Shown: positions 1-9,640, numbered from the stretch's first letter. The stretch is DNA of 64,000 nt from Nesterenkonia muleiensis (GCF_003600155.1 NZ_QWLD01000003.1:248001-312000); one strand, 5' to 3'. Numbers and translations: made by a program. The notes: generated by a model not told the origin, from the letters alone.

Positions 1-24
1 CCTCTGGCGAGTAGCATATCCAGG

Positions 25-1695
25 GTGAACAGCGCCGACCCCCTCACCGCGCGGGCCGCCCCCGGGGCCGCTCCGGACACGCGCGGACAGGCGCGGCTGC
101 GGACCGCTCGCCTGGAGCTGGTGCTGGGTGCTGAGCGCTTCTACGCCGGGGTCTGGGGCTGGATTGTCCCGCTGACGGCCTTCGTGTGTGCGCTCGGGCT
201 GCGGCTGAGCGGGCTGAACAACCCGCATGCGCTGATCTTCGACGAGACCTACTACGCCAAGGACGCCTACGCCCTGCTGCAGGCAGGCTATGAGCTGGAA
301 TGGCCTGAAGACGCTGATGACCAGTGGCTGGCCGGTGCCCCGCAGCCGACGCAGAACGGTTCCTATGTGGTGCACCCTCCCCTAGGCAAATGGCTGATCG
401 CCCTGGGGATCGCTCGGTTCGGGATCGAGGAACCCTTCGGTTGGCGGTTCTCCTCCGCGGTAGCCGGCGCCCTGGGGGTCCTGCTGATCGCGTTGATCGC
501 CCAACGGATGTTCAGGTCGGTGTTCTTAGGCGGTGTGGCTGCGGTGCTGACCGCTGTGGAGGGCCACCATCTGGTGATGTCCCGGGTAGCGCTGTTGGAC
601 ATCTTCCTGATGCTCTTTGCGCTTGCCGCCTTCGGCGCGCTGCTGATCGACAGATACAGCGGACGACGACGTATGGCAGCCTGGGCGGCCCACAGCCCGC
701 CAGATTCGCCGGCCTGGGAACATGGCCCACTGCTGCTGTGGCGTCCGTGGCGGCTGGCCGCAGGCGTCCTGCTGGGCTGTGCGGTGGCCGTGAAGCTCTC
801 CGCCCTGGCGTTCATCGCCGTCTTCGGAATCATGGTGGTGCTCTGGGACCTTCAGGCGCGGCGCGCCGTGGGGGTGCGCAGATGGGTCAGCTCTGGGCTG
901 CTCCGGGACGGCCTGCCCGCGGTGGTGACGGTGGTGCCCGCTGCTGCGGTCACCTATCTGGCCTCCTGGACGGGGTGGCTGGTCAGCAGCGGAGGCTGGG
1001 GCAGGCAAGACTATGACCAGGATGCCTCAGGTGTGGCCGCAGTGATTCCCAGCCCCCTGCGCGCGCTGTGGAACTATCACAGTTCCGCCACGGACTTTCA
1101 CACTGGCCTGGACTCCGGACACGAGTATGCCTCCCACCCGTGGACCTGGCTGTTCATGGGGCGGCCGGTGTCCATGCACTATCAGGGACGCGACCAGGGG
1201 GAGGTCGACGAGTACACCGGGGAGCTCTGCGAAGCAGGCTCCTGCTCCTCGGCGATCGTCGACCTGGCCAATCCGCTGATCTGGTGGGCAGGGGTCATCG
1301 GGCTGCTGGTGGTGCTGCTGCTGTGGATCGGCCGCCGCGACTGGCGCTATGGGGCCATCCTCTCCGGCTTTGTGGCAGGCTTCGGGGTCTGGCTGCTGTT
1401 CCCCGACCGGACCATGTTCTTCTTCTACACGATCAGCTATCAGCCGTTTCTGATCCTCACCCTCGTGGTGCTGGCCTCGTTGGTGCTGCGGATCGGCACT
1501 GGAACTCTCAGCCTGTCCGGGAAGCGGCGCAGCAGCACCCAGATTGTCTATGCCCAGCAGCGAAATACGGTGCTGGTGCTGTGCTTCGTGCTGCTGGCTG
1601 TGGCCGTGTCGGTGTTCTTCTGGCCGGTCTGGACCGCGGAGTTCATCCCCTACGATCAGTGGCGGCTTCGCATGTGGCTGCAGTCATGGATCTGA
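25..1695 (+). CDS. Dolichyl-phosphate-mannose--protein O-mannosyltransferase (PMT family)
   Basis: This is a 556-residue polytopic membrane protein of the GT39 protein O-mannosyltransferase family, which transfers mannose from polyprenyl-phosphate-mannose to Ser/Thr of exported proteins. After about 45 residues comes a hydrophobic segment, then the first-loop acidic motif FDETYYAKDAY, characteristic of the family. Several further transmembrane stretches follow, with a large soluble region in the middle (about residues 330-400) and helices to the end. The length fits the actinobacterial family. The start is GTG at 25. The next gene begins 1 base after the stop, so the two are probably co-transcribed. 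Confidence 0.9.
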   Translation: MNSADPLTARAAPGAAPDTRGQARLRTARLELVLGAERFYAGVWGWIVPLTAFVCALGLRLSGLNNPHALIFDETYYAKDAYALLQAGYELEWPEDADDQWLAGAPQPTQNGSYVVHPPLGKWLIALGIARFGIEEPFGWRFSSAVAGALGVLLIALIAQRMFRSVFLGGVAAVLTAVEGHHLVMSRVALLDIFLMLFALAAFGALLIDRYSGRRRMAAWAAHSPPDSPAWEHGPLLLWRPWRLAAGVLLGCAVAVKLSALAFIAVFGIMVVLWDLQARRAVGVRRWVSSGLLRDGLPAVVTVVPAAAVTYLASWTGWLVSSGGWGRQDYDQDASGVAAVIPSPLRALWNYHSSATDFHTGLDSGHEYASHPWTWLFMGRPVSMHYQGRDQGEVDEYTGELCEAGSCSSAIVDLANPLIWWAGVIGLLVVLLLWIGRRDWRYGAILSGFVAGFGVWLLFPDRTMFFFYTISYQPFLILTLVVLASLVLRIGTGTLSLSGKRRSSTQIVYAQQRNTVLVLCFVLLAVAVSVFFWPVWTAEFIPYDQWRLRMWLQSWI

Positions 1696-1696
1696 G

Positions 1697-2383
1697 ATGA
1701 ACGCCCCGACCAAGGCAGAGGTGAGGCGCAGTATTCGCGCTGGCCGGGCAGCATTGAGCCGGCAGGAGCTGACCCGCCGGGCAGAGTCACTGGCCTCCGC
1801 GCTGGCACGGCATATCCCTCCGCAAGCAGTGGTGGCCGGATACCTTCCTATGCCGGGGGAACCTGATCTTCTGCCGTTTCTGGAACTGCATACGGCTCGG
1901 AGGGGGCCGGTCTACCTCCCTGTGGTCCCACCCACGGGCAAGCACCTGGAATGGTCCGCCTGGGCCCCTGGAGCTCCCGTCCGGCAGCACCCCCGGTTGC
2001 CGGTCACTGAACCGGACCCGGAGCTGACCGGTTCTGTATGCCTGGAGGTGGTGATCGGCAGGGTTGCTAAAGCCCGCAAGGATGCGCAGGGAGTTGAGGA
2101 GCCGCCGGCTGAGCAGGCCTCTCAGGGCCCCGCGCATCTGGTGTTCTTGGTACCGGCTCTTGCCGTGGACACCTCAGGAGCCCGACTGGGCCAGGGCGGC
2201 GGCTACTACGACACCTCCTTGGCGCCGCTCACCGGGCTCTTGGAGCAGCATCCGGGCCTGCGGTGTGAGGTGATCGCCGTCGTCCACTCCCACGAAGTGC
2301 TGGAGCCTGGCTCGTTTCCGGTGCAGCCGCATGACCTGCGGGCACCCCGAGTTGCCACCGAGTACCGCGTCGTCGGTATGTGA
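1697..2383 (+). CDS. 5-formyltetrahydrofolate cyclo-ligase
   Basis: The enzyme converts 5-formyl-THF to 5,10-methenyl-THF with ATP. The 228-residue product starts MNAPTKAEVRRSIRAGR, typical of the family's basic N-terminal helix. It has the conserved PMPGEPDL segment and a late GQGGGYYD nucleotide/folate loop (LGQGGGYYDTSL). An open frame extends upstream to 1544 inside the preceding gene, but the ATG at 1697, next to that gene's stop, gives the family-consistent N-terminus. The region around residues 110-145 (VAKARKDAQGVEEPPAEQ) is longer than I expect and may be a low-conservation insertion. Confidence 0.9.
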   Translation: MNAPTKAEVRRSIRAGRAALSRQELTRRAESLASALARHIPPQAVVAGYLPMPGEPDLLPFLELHTARRGPVYLPVVPPTGKHLEWSAWAPGAPVRQHPRLPVTEPDPELTGSVCLEVVIGRVAKARKDAQGVEEPPAEQASQGPAHLVFLVPALAVDTSGARLGQGGGYYDTSLAPLTGLLEQHPGLRCEVIAVVHSHEVLEPGSFPVQPHDLRAPRVATEYRVVGM

Positions 2384-2386
2384 TCG

Positions 2387-2418
2387 TATAATTGGCACTC
2401 GATACTGCCGAGTGCCAA
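2387..2418 (+). promoter_or_regulatory. CIRCE (HrcA) operator overlapping a TATAAT -10 box
   Basis: TATAAT at 2387-2392 is followed by a perfect inverted repeat, TTGGCACTC (2392-2400), 9-bp spacer, GAGTGCCAA (2410-2418). The 9-9-9 geometry and sequence match CIRCE, the operator of the heat-shock repressor HrcA. It sits directly after the cyclo-ligase stop and 37 bp before the FmdB start, so it would control FmdB transcription. I see no convincing -35 hexamer at standard spacing. Confidence 0.85.
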
Positions 2419-2454
2419 ACCCTCAACGTCACGATTCACCCAGGAGCGCACCAG

Positions 2455-2790
2455 ATGCCTACTTATGCCTATGCTTGCAAGGACTGCAGCCACGCCTTCG
2501 ACATTGTGCAGTCCTTCTCCGACGATGCGCTCACCGAATGTCCGCAGTGCCAGGGCCGGCTGCGCAAGAAGTTCGGCAATGTGGGTGTGACGTTCAAGGG
2601 GTCAGGCTTCTACCGCACCGATTCACGCGGTTCCTCCTCATCGAGCACGGACTCCGCCAAGGACAGCTCCTCCAGTGCCGGCGATTCAGCCTCGAAGAGT
2701 TCTGAAAGCTCGGGCAAGTCCTCTGAGTCTTCTTCACGCTCCGGCGGGTCGAGCTCCGCACCTAAGACCCCGGCGGCAAGCGCCAGCTGA
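2455..2790 (+). CDS. FmdB-family zinc-ribbon protein
   Basis: This 111-residue protein starts MPTYAYACKDC and carries two CxxC knuckles (CKDC and CPQC) that form the FmdB/CxxC_CXXC_SSSS zinc ribbon, usually described as a putative regulatory domain. After about residue 55 the sequence becomes a Ser/Lys/Asp-rich low-complexity tail (repeated SSS, SSE, KSS), presumably disordered. The ATG at 2455 is chosen because the ribbon begins at residue 1; the open frame upstream of it covers the CIRCE element. The operator implies heat-shock/HrcA control. Molecular function is unknown for the family. Confidence 0.85.
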   Translation: MPTYAYACKDCSHAFDIVQSFSDDALTECPQCQGRLRKKFGNVGVTFKGSGFYRTDSRGSSSSSTDSAKDSSSSAGDSASKSSESSGKSSESSSRSGGSSSAPKTPAASAS

Positions 2791-2816
2791 ACCTGAGTAA
2801 TCGCTCCGGTCTGACG

Positions 2817-3701
2817 TCAGTCCGTGGCACCGACCAACGTCAGGTGCAGACGGCCGGAATGACTTGCCTCTGCGATCTGCTCGGCTGTGGGCGCATCCAC
2901 CGCAAGCATCACCACGTCCGTAGACTCGCTGGCCGCACCCAGCCAATTCTCTGACTCCTCCTGCGGGACCCACAGCACAGGCACCGCCTCGGCCACCCGC
3001 CCGGTCCCACCGCCGCGCTCGGGGGCGTCTGAGGAGGCGGTCACGTCCACCCGCTGCCCTGGAGAGAGCAATCCAATGATCGCTGTGTCTGATGGCCTCA
3101 CAGGGACCGCGACAGTACCGGAGTCATAGCCTGCCAACAGTCCTGGTCCCACCAGCTGGGTCTGGTGCACCAGGGCCCCGGCAGGCAGCGCCACCGCCAC
3201 CGTTTCGCCCAGCAGCGCCTCCAGGCCGGGGGTGTGGCCGGCCGGTACTGCCGCGGCATCGACCTCAACTTCCTCCACCACTGCGGCGCTGAGCACCTCA
3301 CCTGCGACCAGGTCTGAGGTTGCCCGCACAGCAGTGGTGGTTTCAGCCCCAGCGTGCTCACGGGCCAGCAGCGCTGCCAGTGCTGCGCAGAGCCCCAGAA
3401 GCACAGCCACCGGAATTCTGAAGCGACGCACCCAGCGGTAAAGGCCGCCGGGTTTGAGCCGCCTGCGCACCCGCGGCGGGCGGGGCCGTGGTGGAGCCGC
3501 CTTCAGTTTATGAGCTCTGACCATCCGGGCAGGGGGTGAAGATGGTGGCCCCGTCCGGCGACGCCTGTGGCGTGGTTTCTCCGGGACAAACGGCACTGAG
3601 GAACCACTCTCAGCCCCCGAGCCTGACGAATCCGTGAGCTGGAGCCACGGCGGCCGGCGCGCTCTGCGCCTCCCAGTGCGGGAAAAACTCTGACTGCTCA
3701 T
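2817..3701 (-). CDS. SAF domain protein (CpaB/RcpC-like)
   Basis: The 294-residue protein has about 90 basic, Pro/Arg-rich cytoplasmic residues, a single transmembrane helix (IPVAVLLGLCAALAALLA), then an extracytoplasmic SAF/CpaB-like domain starting at VRATSDLVAGEVLSAAVVEE. The domain order matches Flp pilus assembly CpaB or the SAF proteins common in Actinobacteria. No other tad pilus genes are adjacent; a prepilin peptidase lies 60 kb away. GGAGGT directly abuts the ATG at 3701, so a slightly later start is possible. Exact role unknown. Confidence 0.75.
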   Translation of the reverse strand: MSSQSFSRTGRRRARRPPWLQLTDSSGSGAESGSSVPFVPEKPRHRRRRTGPPSSPPARMVRAHKLKAAPPRPRPPRVRRRLKPGGLYRWVRRFRIPVAVLLGLCAALAALLAREHAGAETTTAVRATSDLVAGEVLSAAVVEEVEVDAAAVPAGHTPGLEALLGETVAVALPAGALVHQTQLVGPGLLAGYDSGTVAVPVRPSDTAIIGLLSPGQRVDVTASSDAPERGGGTGRVAEAVPVLWVPQEESENWLGAASESTDVVMLAVDAPTAEQIAEASHSGRLHLTLVGATD

Positions 3702-3809
3702 ACCTCCAGCATGGAGTCTCTTGAGACTTTGACGCAGCTGATCTGGCTCCGCTGTGGAGTATCCGGCGTGCCGGGAGCCAGCGGTTCCTCTCTGGGGAAA
3801 ACTCCGGGC

Positions 3810-4018
3810 TCATCCCCAGTGCGGCGGCTTCTCCGCCTTCAGCCACTCCGCCCGGGAGTCTCGGTCTTCATCGGCATGCTCAGACTCCTCACCCGACGGC
3901 GCGTAGACCTGGGACTCGACCTCCTCAGACTGGCCAGAAGTCGCCGGGGCGATGACCCGCCGGTGGCCGTGGCGCCTGCCGGGACGTGACCGCCTCTCCT
4001 CTTCCGGGTCAGGGACCA
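3810..4018 (-). other. Probable frameshifted C-terminal tail of the helicase-like gene
   Basis: Downstream of the helicase-like stop at 4019, a different minus-strand frame stays open to a stop at 3810. It reads VPDPEEERRSRPGRRHGHR, continues as an acidic stretch, and ends RAEWLKAEKPPHWG. From memory, a (R/K)PPHW ending is typical of this helicase-like family in Micrococcales, so the tail likely belongs to the gene at 4019-7948. The frame change would lie about 4020-4055. Otherwise this 317-bp gap (3702-4018) holds no gene. Confidence 0.5.
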
Positions 4019-7000
4019 CTAGGAGAACCTGCGCTGCTGCGGTGCCGGCCACTGCTTATTCCTGCGGTGGGCGTCCTCATCCTCGATGTCAGCGGCTCCG
4101 CCGAATCTGACCTGACCGGTGTGCTGGGAGAGCATCCCCCGCCCGTGCTCAGCGAATTCCGGGCCGGCGCCGAGCCCGACCGCCTCAGCCACCTTCTCGG
4201 TGGCCGAACCCGGGTCGGTGAAGACTTCGATGGTCCACAGCACCATGTAGTGCCAGCCCAGTGATTCGAACGTGTCAGGGCGCAGCCGTGATCGTTCGCG
4301 CACGGGAAGCTCAGCATAGGCCGAGGTGCCGTCAGAGACCATCGCCACCGGTGTGACCGGTGTTTCCGCGGTGATCCGGCGCGGACATGCCGCAAGGTCC
4401 AGCGACCCGCGGAATCCGTCTTCGACACGGCCGCCGCGAGCGCGGATCCGGTCCACCAGGTCCAGAACCAGCGGATCGGTCAGTTCGGCGGAGCCGGAGG
4501 GGTTGGAGTGCTCGTCAGCGCCGAGCCTCAGCAGGTCGTGCACCAGCACGGCTCCTTCTTTCAGCTCGCTGCGGTCCAGGTCCTCGAAGGCGATCGAACT
4601 GACCACCGTAAGCCGCCCCCTGGCCCGGGTCACCGCCTGTCCGAAGTACTCCGGTCCGCGCGGGCCGGAGAGTTCGCCGAGCTCATGGGCAGGCTCCCCT
4701 TTGAGGGTGCGGCCGAAGCCGATGGAGAAGATCACATCGTCACGGACCACTCCGTGGGCGCGTTCCACCGGTGTCACCACGAACTTCTCACCGGTGCCGG
4801 TCCCCGCCGCGCCGGCGCCCGAGCCGCCGGGTATTCCGGCCGCGCCCTGTTCGAAGAACGGCACTGCCCACTGATGGTTGGCCAGGTGTAACCGGATGGC
4901 ATCGGCGACCCGCTTGGCGTGCCATTCAGAGCCAGTGACCACAGCCAACGACCGGTTGCGGTGAGCCCGCACATGCTCAAAAACCAGGTCCACCACACGG
5001 TTGACCTCCGCGGTCGGCGACTCCACCGGCTCACGCCCCACGCTGCCGGTGATCTGCTCCACCTGCAGTCTGCGTCCCTGACCGGTCAGCTGTGCGGCAT
5101 CGGGAAGCCGGATGAGCCCACTGCCGTACAAGGAGTCGGAGAGCAGCCCGGTCAGCTCCTGGTCCACACCGCGGTGCACCTGGCAGAGCCGATATTCCGG
5201 AAGGATGCGTGCCAGCTCAACGTAGATGGAATCTGGCACCTGGGCCTCGGCCTCACGGGCGATCGGGTCTGCGGAGACCACCATCGGCTTCGGCGCACCG
5301 GTGGCCGGATCGCCGAAGGCCACCACCTGCTCAGCGCGGGAGATCGCGCCCAGTGCTGCGGGAACGGCGAGTGTCTCGGCGTCCAGAAGCACGACGACGT
5401 CGAAGCGCGGCTTCTCAGCCGAAGGCGGGAAGTGGGCGGACAGTCCCAGCGGTGAGGTGGCCCAGATCGGGACCAACGGCTGGGTCAGCTCGGGAGAGAC
5501 CGACTCCATCGCCTCCACCGTGGGCGCAGCCTCGCGCAGCAGGCTGCGCAGGTGGGCAGCTGCTTCGGGGTGCGATTCCACCGCCGACTTCCAGCGCACC
5601 GCCAGCTCGGAGTTCAGCCGCTGTGCCCCAGAGGCGATATGTGCGGCGTCGGCTGCCCGGAATTCAGCTTCGACGGTGCGCAGGTTCTCCCCGGTGGTCA
5701 TGGCCAGATATTCGTCCCCGGAGATCATCGCCTCCAGGGCTGATTGCCACCACGCCAGCTCCAGCTCATCGGCCACTTGAGCTGCCGGGATCTTACGGTC
5801 AGCAAGATCGGTCAGCAGCTCTTCGAATCCCTGCTCGCGCAGCTGTTCGGCCAGCAGGGTGCGCTCAGGGAGGGTCTGCAGGGAACGTTCATCCGAGGTC
5901 AGCGCTTCCACCGCGGTGAAGAGATGGTCGGCGGAGACGTCGAACAGCGTGGTTTCGCCCACAGGTGCCAGGACTGCCACCAGTTTCTCCAGCCGGGACT
6001 GCACCTGTCCCACACGGTCCACCAGCGCATCGAGGTTCTTCGGCACTTTCGGTAAGGAGGTGTCGCCGCGGCCGTTCTTCACCGCCGTGGCGACCCATTC
6101 CTCGCGCTCGGACTGCACGTCCACCAGCGAGGAGTGCAGGTCATTGATCGAGACTCCGGAGCGGATGTATTCTTTGGCCACCCTGCGCAGCCGCGAACGC
6201 GCCATGGAGCTCATCTCCACGTTGTTCTGCCGGCGCCACCAGCCGGGTGCGGTGGCCGCAATGAGGTCGTCAACGTCCCGGGCGTAGATGTCGTGGCTGA
6301 AGCGCCCCAACGATTCTTGGACCCGTTGGAAGAGCAGCACCTGGGAGTGCCAGTCGGCGAAGCTGTCCCCCGGGGTGACCTCCACCGACTGGCAGGCCGA
6401 TTCGATCTGCTCCCGCAGTCCGGGCAGTTCGGCGTGCAGCTGGGCGACCAGCGCCTGGGCGTCCCGAGTCTCCTGCCGGTTAGAGAGTTTGGCGCCGAAC
6501 CACGGGCTGGTGCGGGTCTCGGCGGAGAATTCACCCAGCTCTGCGATGCGCTTGAGCTTCACCGCCACCGGCGAGCGGTCCACCGTGTTGTCCAGCACTG
6601 AACGTCTCAGCCGCACCGCAGTTCCCGGCGCCGGGCTGAGACTGGTCAGGGCAGCCAGAGCCTGCATGGCCTGATACGGTGAGCAGCTCCACCGTTCGCG
6701 GACCTTGTGCAGGCTCGCCACATGGTCTCGCAGCTGATGGCGGCGCTCCGAGAGCCTGCGGTGCAGCTCGGCCAGCCGGGGAGGCTCGGCCCGCTCGGCC
6801 CGTTTGATCGCCCGGATCACCTGGGCTTTGAGGTCCTCAGGGGGGGAGGACGCAGCCACATGCACTGCTAAGGTTCCGGCTTTGGCCGCCGAGAGCCGGT
6901 GAGCGAACTCGCTGAGCGTGTCAGTCCGCTCCGCCACCACCAGCACCCGTTTGCCGGACCAGGCAAGCCCTGCTGCGGCGTTGACTGCCGTTTGGGTCTG

Positions 7001-7948
7001 ACCGGTGCCCGGCGGGGCATTGATCACCGCTGAGACCCCTGAGAGCACGGCATCGAGCGCCTTCTGCTGGTCTTGGTCTGCATCGCAGAGCAAGCGCTCG
7101 GAGGATGGCGGCCGTTCATCCAGGGACTCGAGGCCGGCTACCGCGGCCAGCGGCTCAGGCTGGTCAAGCCGCTCGCCTGAGCTCAGCTGCTGCAGCAGAG
7201 AATGGTCCAGGTTCAGGGTGGAGGGATCGCCGAGGTCAGCGATGTCCGCAAAGGTCGAGACATAGAGTTGATTCCACACCTGCAGGCTGGACAATGGGGC
7301 TCTTTCCGCCTCCCCGGCCGCTGAGGAGGCGATCCGTCCCAGCAGATCGGAGGTCCGGGAAGGATCGAACCGTGCGGTGACGTAGCCTGTCTCGTAGAAC
7401 TCATGGGGGTCCAGCCGCAGCCCGTGGGCCTGTTCCAGGTGGCGGATAAGTGCGGGGTTGAGCCCGGCAGCGGAGGTGAACTGCAGCTCGTAGTCGGCGG
7501 AGCCGGCACGGGCCCCGGACCGGCTGCGCAGACTGATCGGCACCAGCATGACCGGTGCGGTGAAGGACTCGGTGCCGGCCGGGGTGGATTCGGTCCAGGA
7601 GGCGATCCCGGCGGCGAGGTAGCCGACCTCGATGCCTCGCTCCTCGGACATCTCCCGGATCTTGGCACGGATGCTCGCTGCCGCTTTGACCCCAGGGTCG
7701 AATACGCTCGGGTCGTTGAGCAGGGTGGAGAGCCGGGTGCGGCGCCCGCCCAGAAGCTGCATCAGACCGGAGGCATTGGCCTCGGTGAGATCGATCGAGT
7801 TGTGCTGGCTGGGTGTGAAGCGCAGCATGGTGTCGTTCTCAGTGCCGGTGCCGTGAGATTCGATCCATCGCAGAATCGGCGCGGTCTCATGCGCGGAATC
7901 CTCCGGGGCAGGGCTCTCTGCGGAAGCAGCGGACTTCTCTTCGGACAC
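4019..7948 (-). CDS. Large UPF1/SF1-type helicase-like protein with degenerate ATPase motifs
   Basis: This 1309-residue protein has an N-terminal DUF4011-like region (about residues 30-300), a P-loop-like motif APPGTGQTQT near residue 317, a long helical middle, a motif II region near residue 849 (FDVVVLLDAETL), and a C-terminal RecA-like half with QAVTRARGRL near residue 1103. The layout matches the DUF4011/AAA_11/AAA_12 superfamily-I helicases. The Walker A lysine is Gln317, and motif II lacks the usual DEAS arrangement, so ATPase activity is doubtful. It follows guaA by 42 bp and is probably co-transcribed. The annotated end may be premature (see 3810-4018). Cellular role unknown. Confidence 0.8.
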   Translation of the reverse strand: MSEEKSAASAESPAPEDSAHETAPILRWIESHGTGTENDTMLRFTPSQHNSIDLTEANASGLMQLLGGRRTRLSTLLNDPSVFDPGVKAAASIRAKIREMSEERGIEVGYLAAGIASWTESTPAGTESFTAPVMLVPISLRSRSGARAGSADYELQFTSAAGLNPALIRHLEQAHGLRLDPHEFYETGYVTARFDPSRTSDLLGRIASSAAGEAERAPLSSLQVWNQLYVSTFADIADLGDPSTLNLDHSLLQQLSSGERLDQPEPLAAVAGLESLDERPPSSERLLCDADQDQQKALDAVLSGVSAVINAPPGTGQTQTAVNAAAGLAWSGKRVLVVAERTDTLSEFAHRLSAAKAGTLAVHVAASSPPEDLKAQVIRAIKRAERAEPPRLAELHRRLSERRHQLRDHVASLHKVRERWSCSPYQAMQALAALTSLSPAPGTAVRLRRSVLDNTVDRSPVAVKLKRIAELGEFSAETRTSPWFGAKLSNRQETRDAQALVAQLHAELPGLREQIESACQSVEVTPGDSFADWHSQVLLFQRVQESLGRFSHDIYARDVDDLIAATAPGWWRRQNNVEMSSMARSRLRRVAKEYIRSGVSINDLHSSLVDVQSEREEWVATAVKNGRGDTSLPKVPKNLDALVDRVGQVQSRLEKLVAVLAPVGETTLFDVSADHLFTAVEALTSDERSLQTLPERTLLAEQLREQGFEELLTDLADRKIPAAQVADELELAWWQSALEAMISGDEYLAMTTGENLRTVEAEFRAADAAHIASGAQRLNSELAVRWKSAVESHPEAAAHLRSLLREAAPTVEAMESVSPELTQPLVPIWATSPLGLSAHFPPSAEKPRFDVVVLLDAETLAVPAALGAISRAEQVVAFGDPATGAPKPMVVSADPIAREAEAQVPDSIYVELARILPEYRLCQVHRGVDQELTGLLSDSLYGSGLIRLPDAAQLTGQGRRLQVEQITGSVGREPVESPTAEVNRVVDLVFEHVRAHRNRSLAVVTGSEWHAKRVADAIRLHLANHQWAVPFFEQGAAGIPGGSGAGAAGTGTGEKFVVTPVERAHGVVRDDVIFSIGFGRTLKGEPAHELGELSGPRGPEYFGQAVTRARGRLTVVSSIAFEDLDRSELKEGAVLVHDLLRLGADEHSNPSGSAELTDPLVLDLVDRIRARGGRVEDGFRGSLDLAACPRRITAETPVTPVAMVSDGTSAYAELPVRERSRLRPDTFESLGWHYMVLWTIEVFTDPGSATEKVAEAVGLGAGPEFAEHGRGMLSQHTGQVRFGGAADIEDEDAHRRNKQWPAPQQRRFS

Positions 7949-7990
7949 CGATTCCCTCCAACGCGTACAGGTCTGGAGGTCAGGGTACCC

Positions 7991-9592
7991 CTACTCCCAC
8001 TCGATGGTCCCCGGTGGTTTCGAGGTCACGTCGAGGGTTACCCGGTTGATCTCCTCGACCTCGTTGGTGATCCGGCTGGAGATGGTGGCCAGCACCTCAT
8101 AGGGCAGCCTGGACCAGTCGGCGGTCATCGCGTCCTCTGAGCTGACCGGACGCAGCACCACCGGATGCCCATAGGTGCGGCCGTCACCCTGGACACCTAC
8201 GCTGCGGACCTCGGCGAGCAGCACCACCGGCATCTGCCACACCTCGGCGTCGAGCCCGGATGCGGTGAGCTCCTCGCGAGCGATGGCGTCAGCTGCGCGC
8301 AGGATCTCCAGGCGCTCCTCGGTGACCTCACCGATGATCCGGATGCCCAGACCGGGACCGGGGAACGGATGGCGCTGGACGATTTCTGCCGGCAGGCCCA
8401 ACTCGGCTCCTACGGCGCGGACTTCATCCTTGAACAGGGCGCGCAGCGGCTCCACGAGCTTGAACTCAAGATCCTCAGGCAGCCCGCCGACGTTGTGGTG
8501 GGACTTGATGTTGGCAGCTCCCTCTCCGCCGCCGGATTCGACGACATCGGGGTAGAGGGTGCCCTGGACCAGGAACTCGACCTTGGCGCCCTCAGCCTCG
8601 GCCTCCTCCAGAATGTTGCGCTCTGCCTCCTCGAAGGCGCGGATGAACTCACGGCCGATGACTTTTCGCTTCTCTTCGGGGTCGCTCACCCCGGCCAGTG
8701 CGGAGAGGAAGCGCTTTTTCTCATCGGCGATGTACAGCTTGGCTCCGGTGGCGGCGACGAAATCGCGCTCTACCTGCCCGGCCTCTCCCTGCCGCATCAG
8801 CCCGTGGTCGACGAACACACAGGTCAGCTGGGAGCCGATGGCTTTCTGCACCAGGGCCGCGGCCACTGCCGAGTCCACACCGCCGGAGAGGCCGCAGATG
8901 GCCCGGGCCCCGCCGACCTGCTCGCGGATGGCTGCGACCTGCTCCTCGACAATGTTGCCCGTGGTCCACTCAGGTGCCAGGCCGGCCCCGGCGTAGAGGA
9001 AGTTCTCGATGATTCGCTGGCCCTGGGGAGAGTGTTTGACCTCGGGGTGCCACTGGACCCCGTAGAGTCTGCGGGCCTCATCGGCGAAACAGGCCACCGG
9101 GGCGGCGTCGGATGCGGCAAGAACCTCAAAGCCCTCCGGCGCGGCGGTGACGGCGTCGCCATGGCTCATCCAGGTGGTCTGGACCGGGTCGGTGCCGTCG
9201 AGCAGGCCGTGCGGGGCCGTGGTGGTGCGGACCTCGGTCTTGCCGTACTCACGCTGTCCGGTGCGGGCCACCTCGCCGCCGAGGGCGTGGGCCATGGCTT
9301 GGAAACCGTAGCAGATCCCCAGCACGGGGATACCGGCTTCGAACAGGTCGCGCTCCACTGCGGGTGCGCCTTGTGCGTAGACGCTGGCCGGTCCGCCGGA
9401 GAGGATGACCGCGGCGGGGCGCCGGGCGATGATCTCGTCTGCGGGGAGGGTGTGCGGCACCACCTCGGAGTAGACCCGGGCCTCGCGGACCCGGCGGGCG
9501 ATGAGCTGGGCGTACTGGGCGCCGTAGTCGACCACTAGCACGGTCTGCGCGGTCGAGTCGGGGCGTTCGGCTGCTGGTGCGGAAGTAGTCAC
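7991..9592 (-). CDS. guaA: GMP synthase (glutamine-hydrolysing)
   Basis: GuaA aminates XMP to GMP using glutamine and ATP, the last step of guanylate synthesis. The 533-residue protein has an N-terminal class-I glutamine amidotransferase with the catalytic Cys in GICYGFQ and the His/Glu pair in [11 protein letters not shown]-loop ATP pyrophosphatase domain ([10 protein letters not shown]) follows, then the C-terminal dimerisation domain ending [12 protein letters not shown]. Length and motifs are all standard. The helicase-like gene follows closely. Upstream lies a hairpin-rich 260-bp gap. Confidence 0.97.
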   Translation of the reverse strand: MTTSAPAAERPDSTAQTVLVVDYGAQYAQLIARRVREARVYSEVVPHTLPADEIIARRPAAVILSGGPASVYAQGAPAVERDLFEAGIPVLGICYGFQAMAHALGGEVARTGQREYGKTEVRTTTAPHGLLDGTDPVQTTWMSHGDAVTAAPEGFEVLAASDAAPVACFADEARRLYGVQWHPEVKHSPQGQRIIENFLYAGAGLAPEWTTGNIVEEQVAAIREQVGGARAICGLSGGVDSAVAAALVQKAIGSQLTCVFVDHGLMRQGEAGQVERDFVAATGAKLYIADEKKRFLSALAGVSDPEEKRKVIGREFIRAFEEAERNILEEAEAEGAKVEFLVQGTLYPDVVESGGGEGAANIKSHHNVGGLPEDLEFKLVEPLRALFKDEVRAVGAELGLPAEIVQRHPFPGPGLGIRIIGEVTEERLEILRAADAIAREELTASGLDAEVWQMPVVLLAEVRSVGVQGDGRTYGHPVVLRPVSSEDAMTADWSRLPYEVLATISSRITNEVEEINRVTLDVTSKPPGTIEWE

Positions 9593-9640
9593 TGCCTCAT
9601 CCTAAACGGGGTGAGGCGCAGGCGTAGCAATCCACCGACT

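Noticed and set aside
4019-7948. Helicase-like protein as part of an anti-phage defence system
   Set aside because: Neighbours are housekeeping genes (guaA) with no nuclease, methylase or other defence partner, and the ATPase motifs are degenerate.
8165-9538. 457-codon plus-strand open frame opposite guaA
   Set aside because: It is the antisense shadow of a high-GC gene; guaA motifs are complete on the other strand and the shadow translation lacks domain character.
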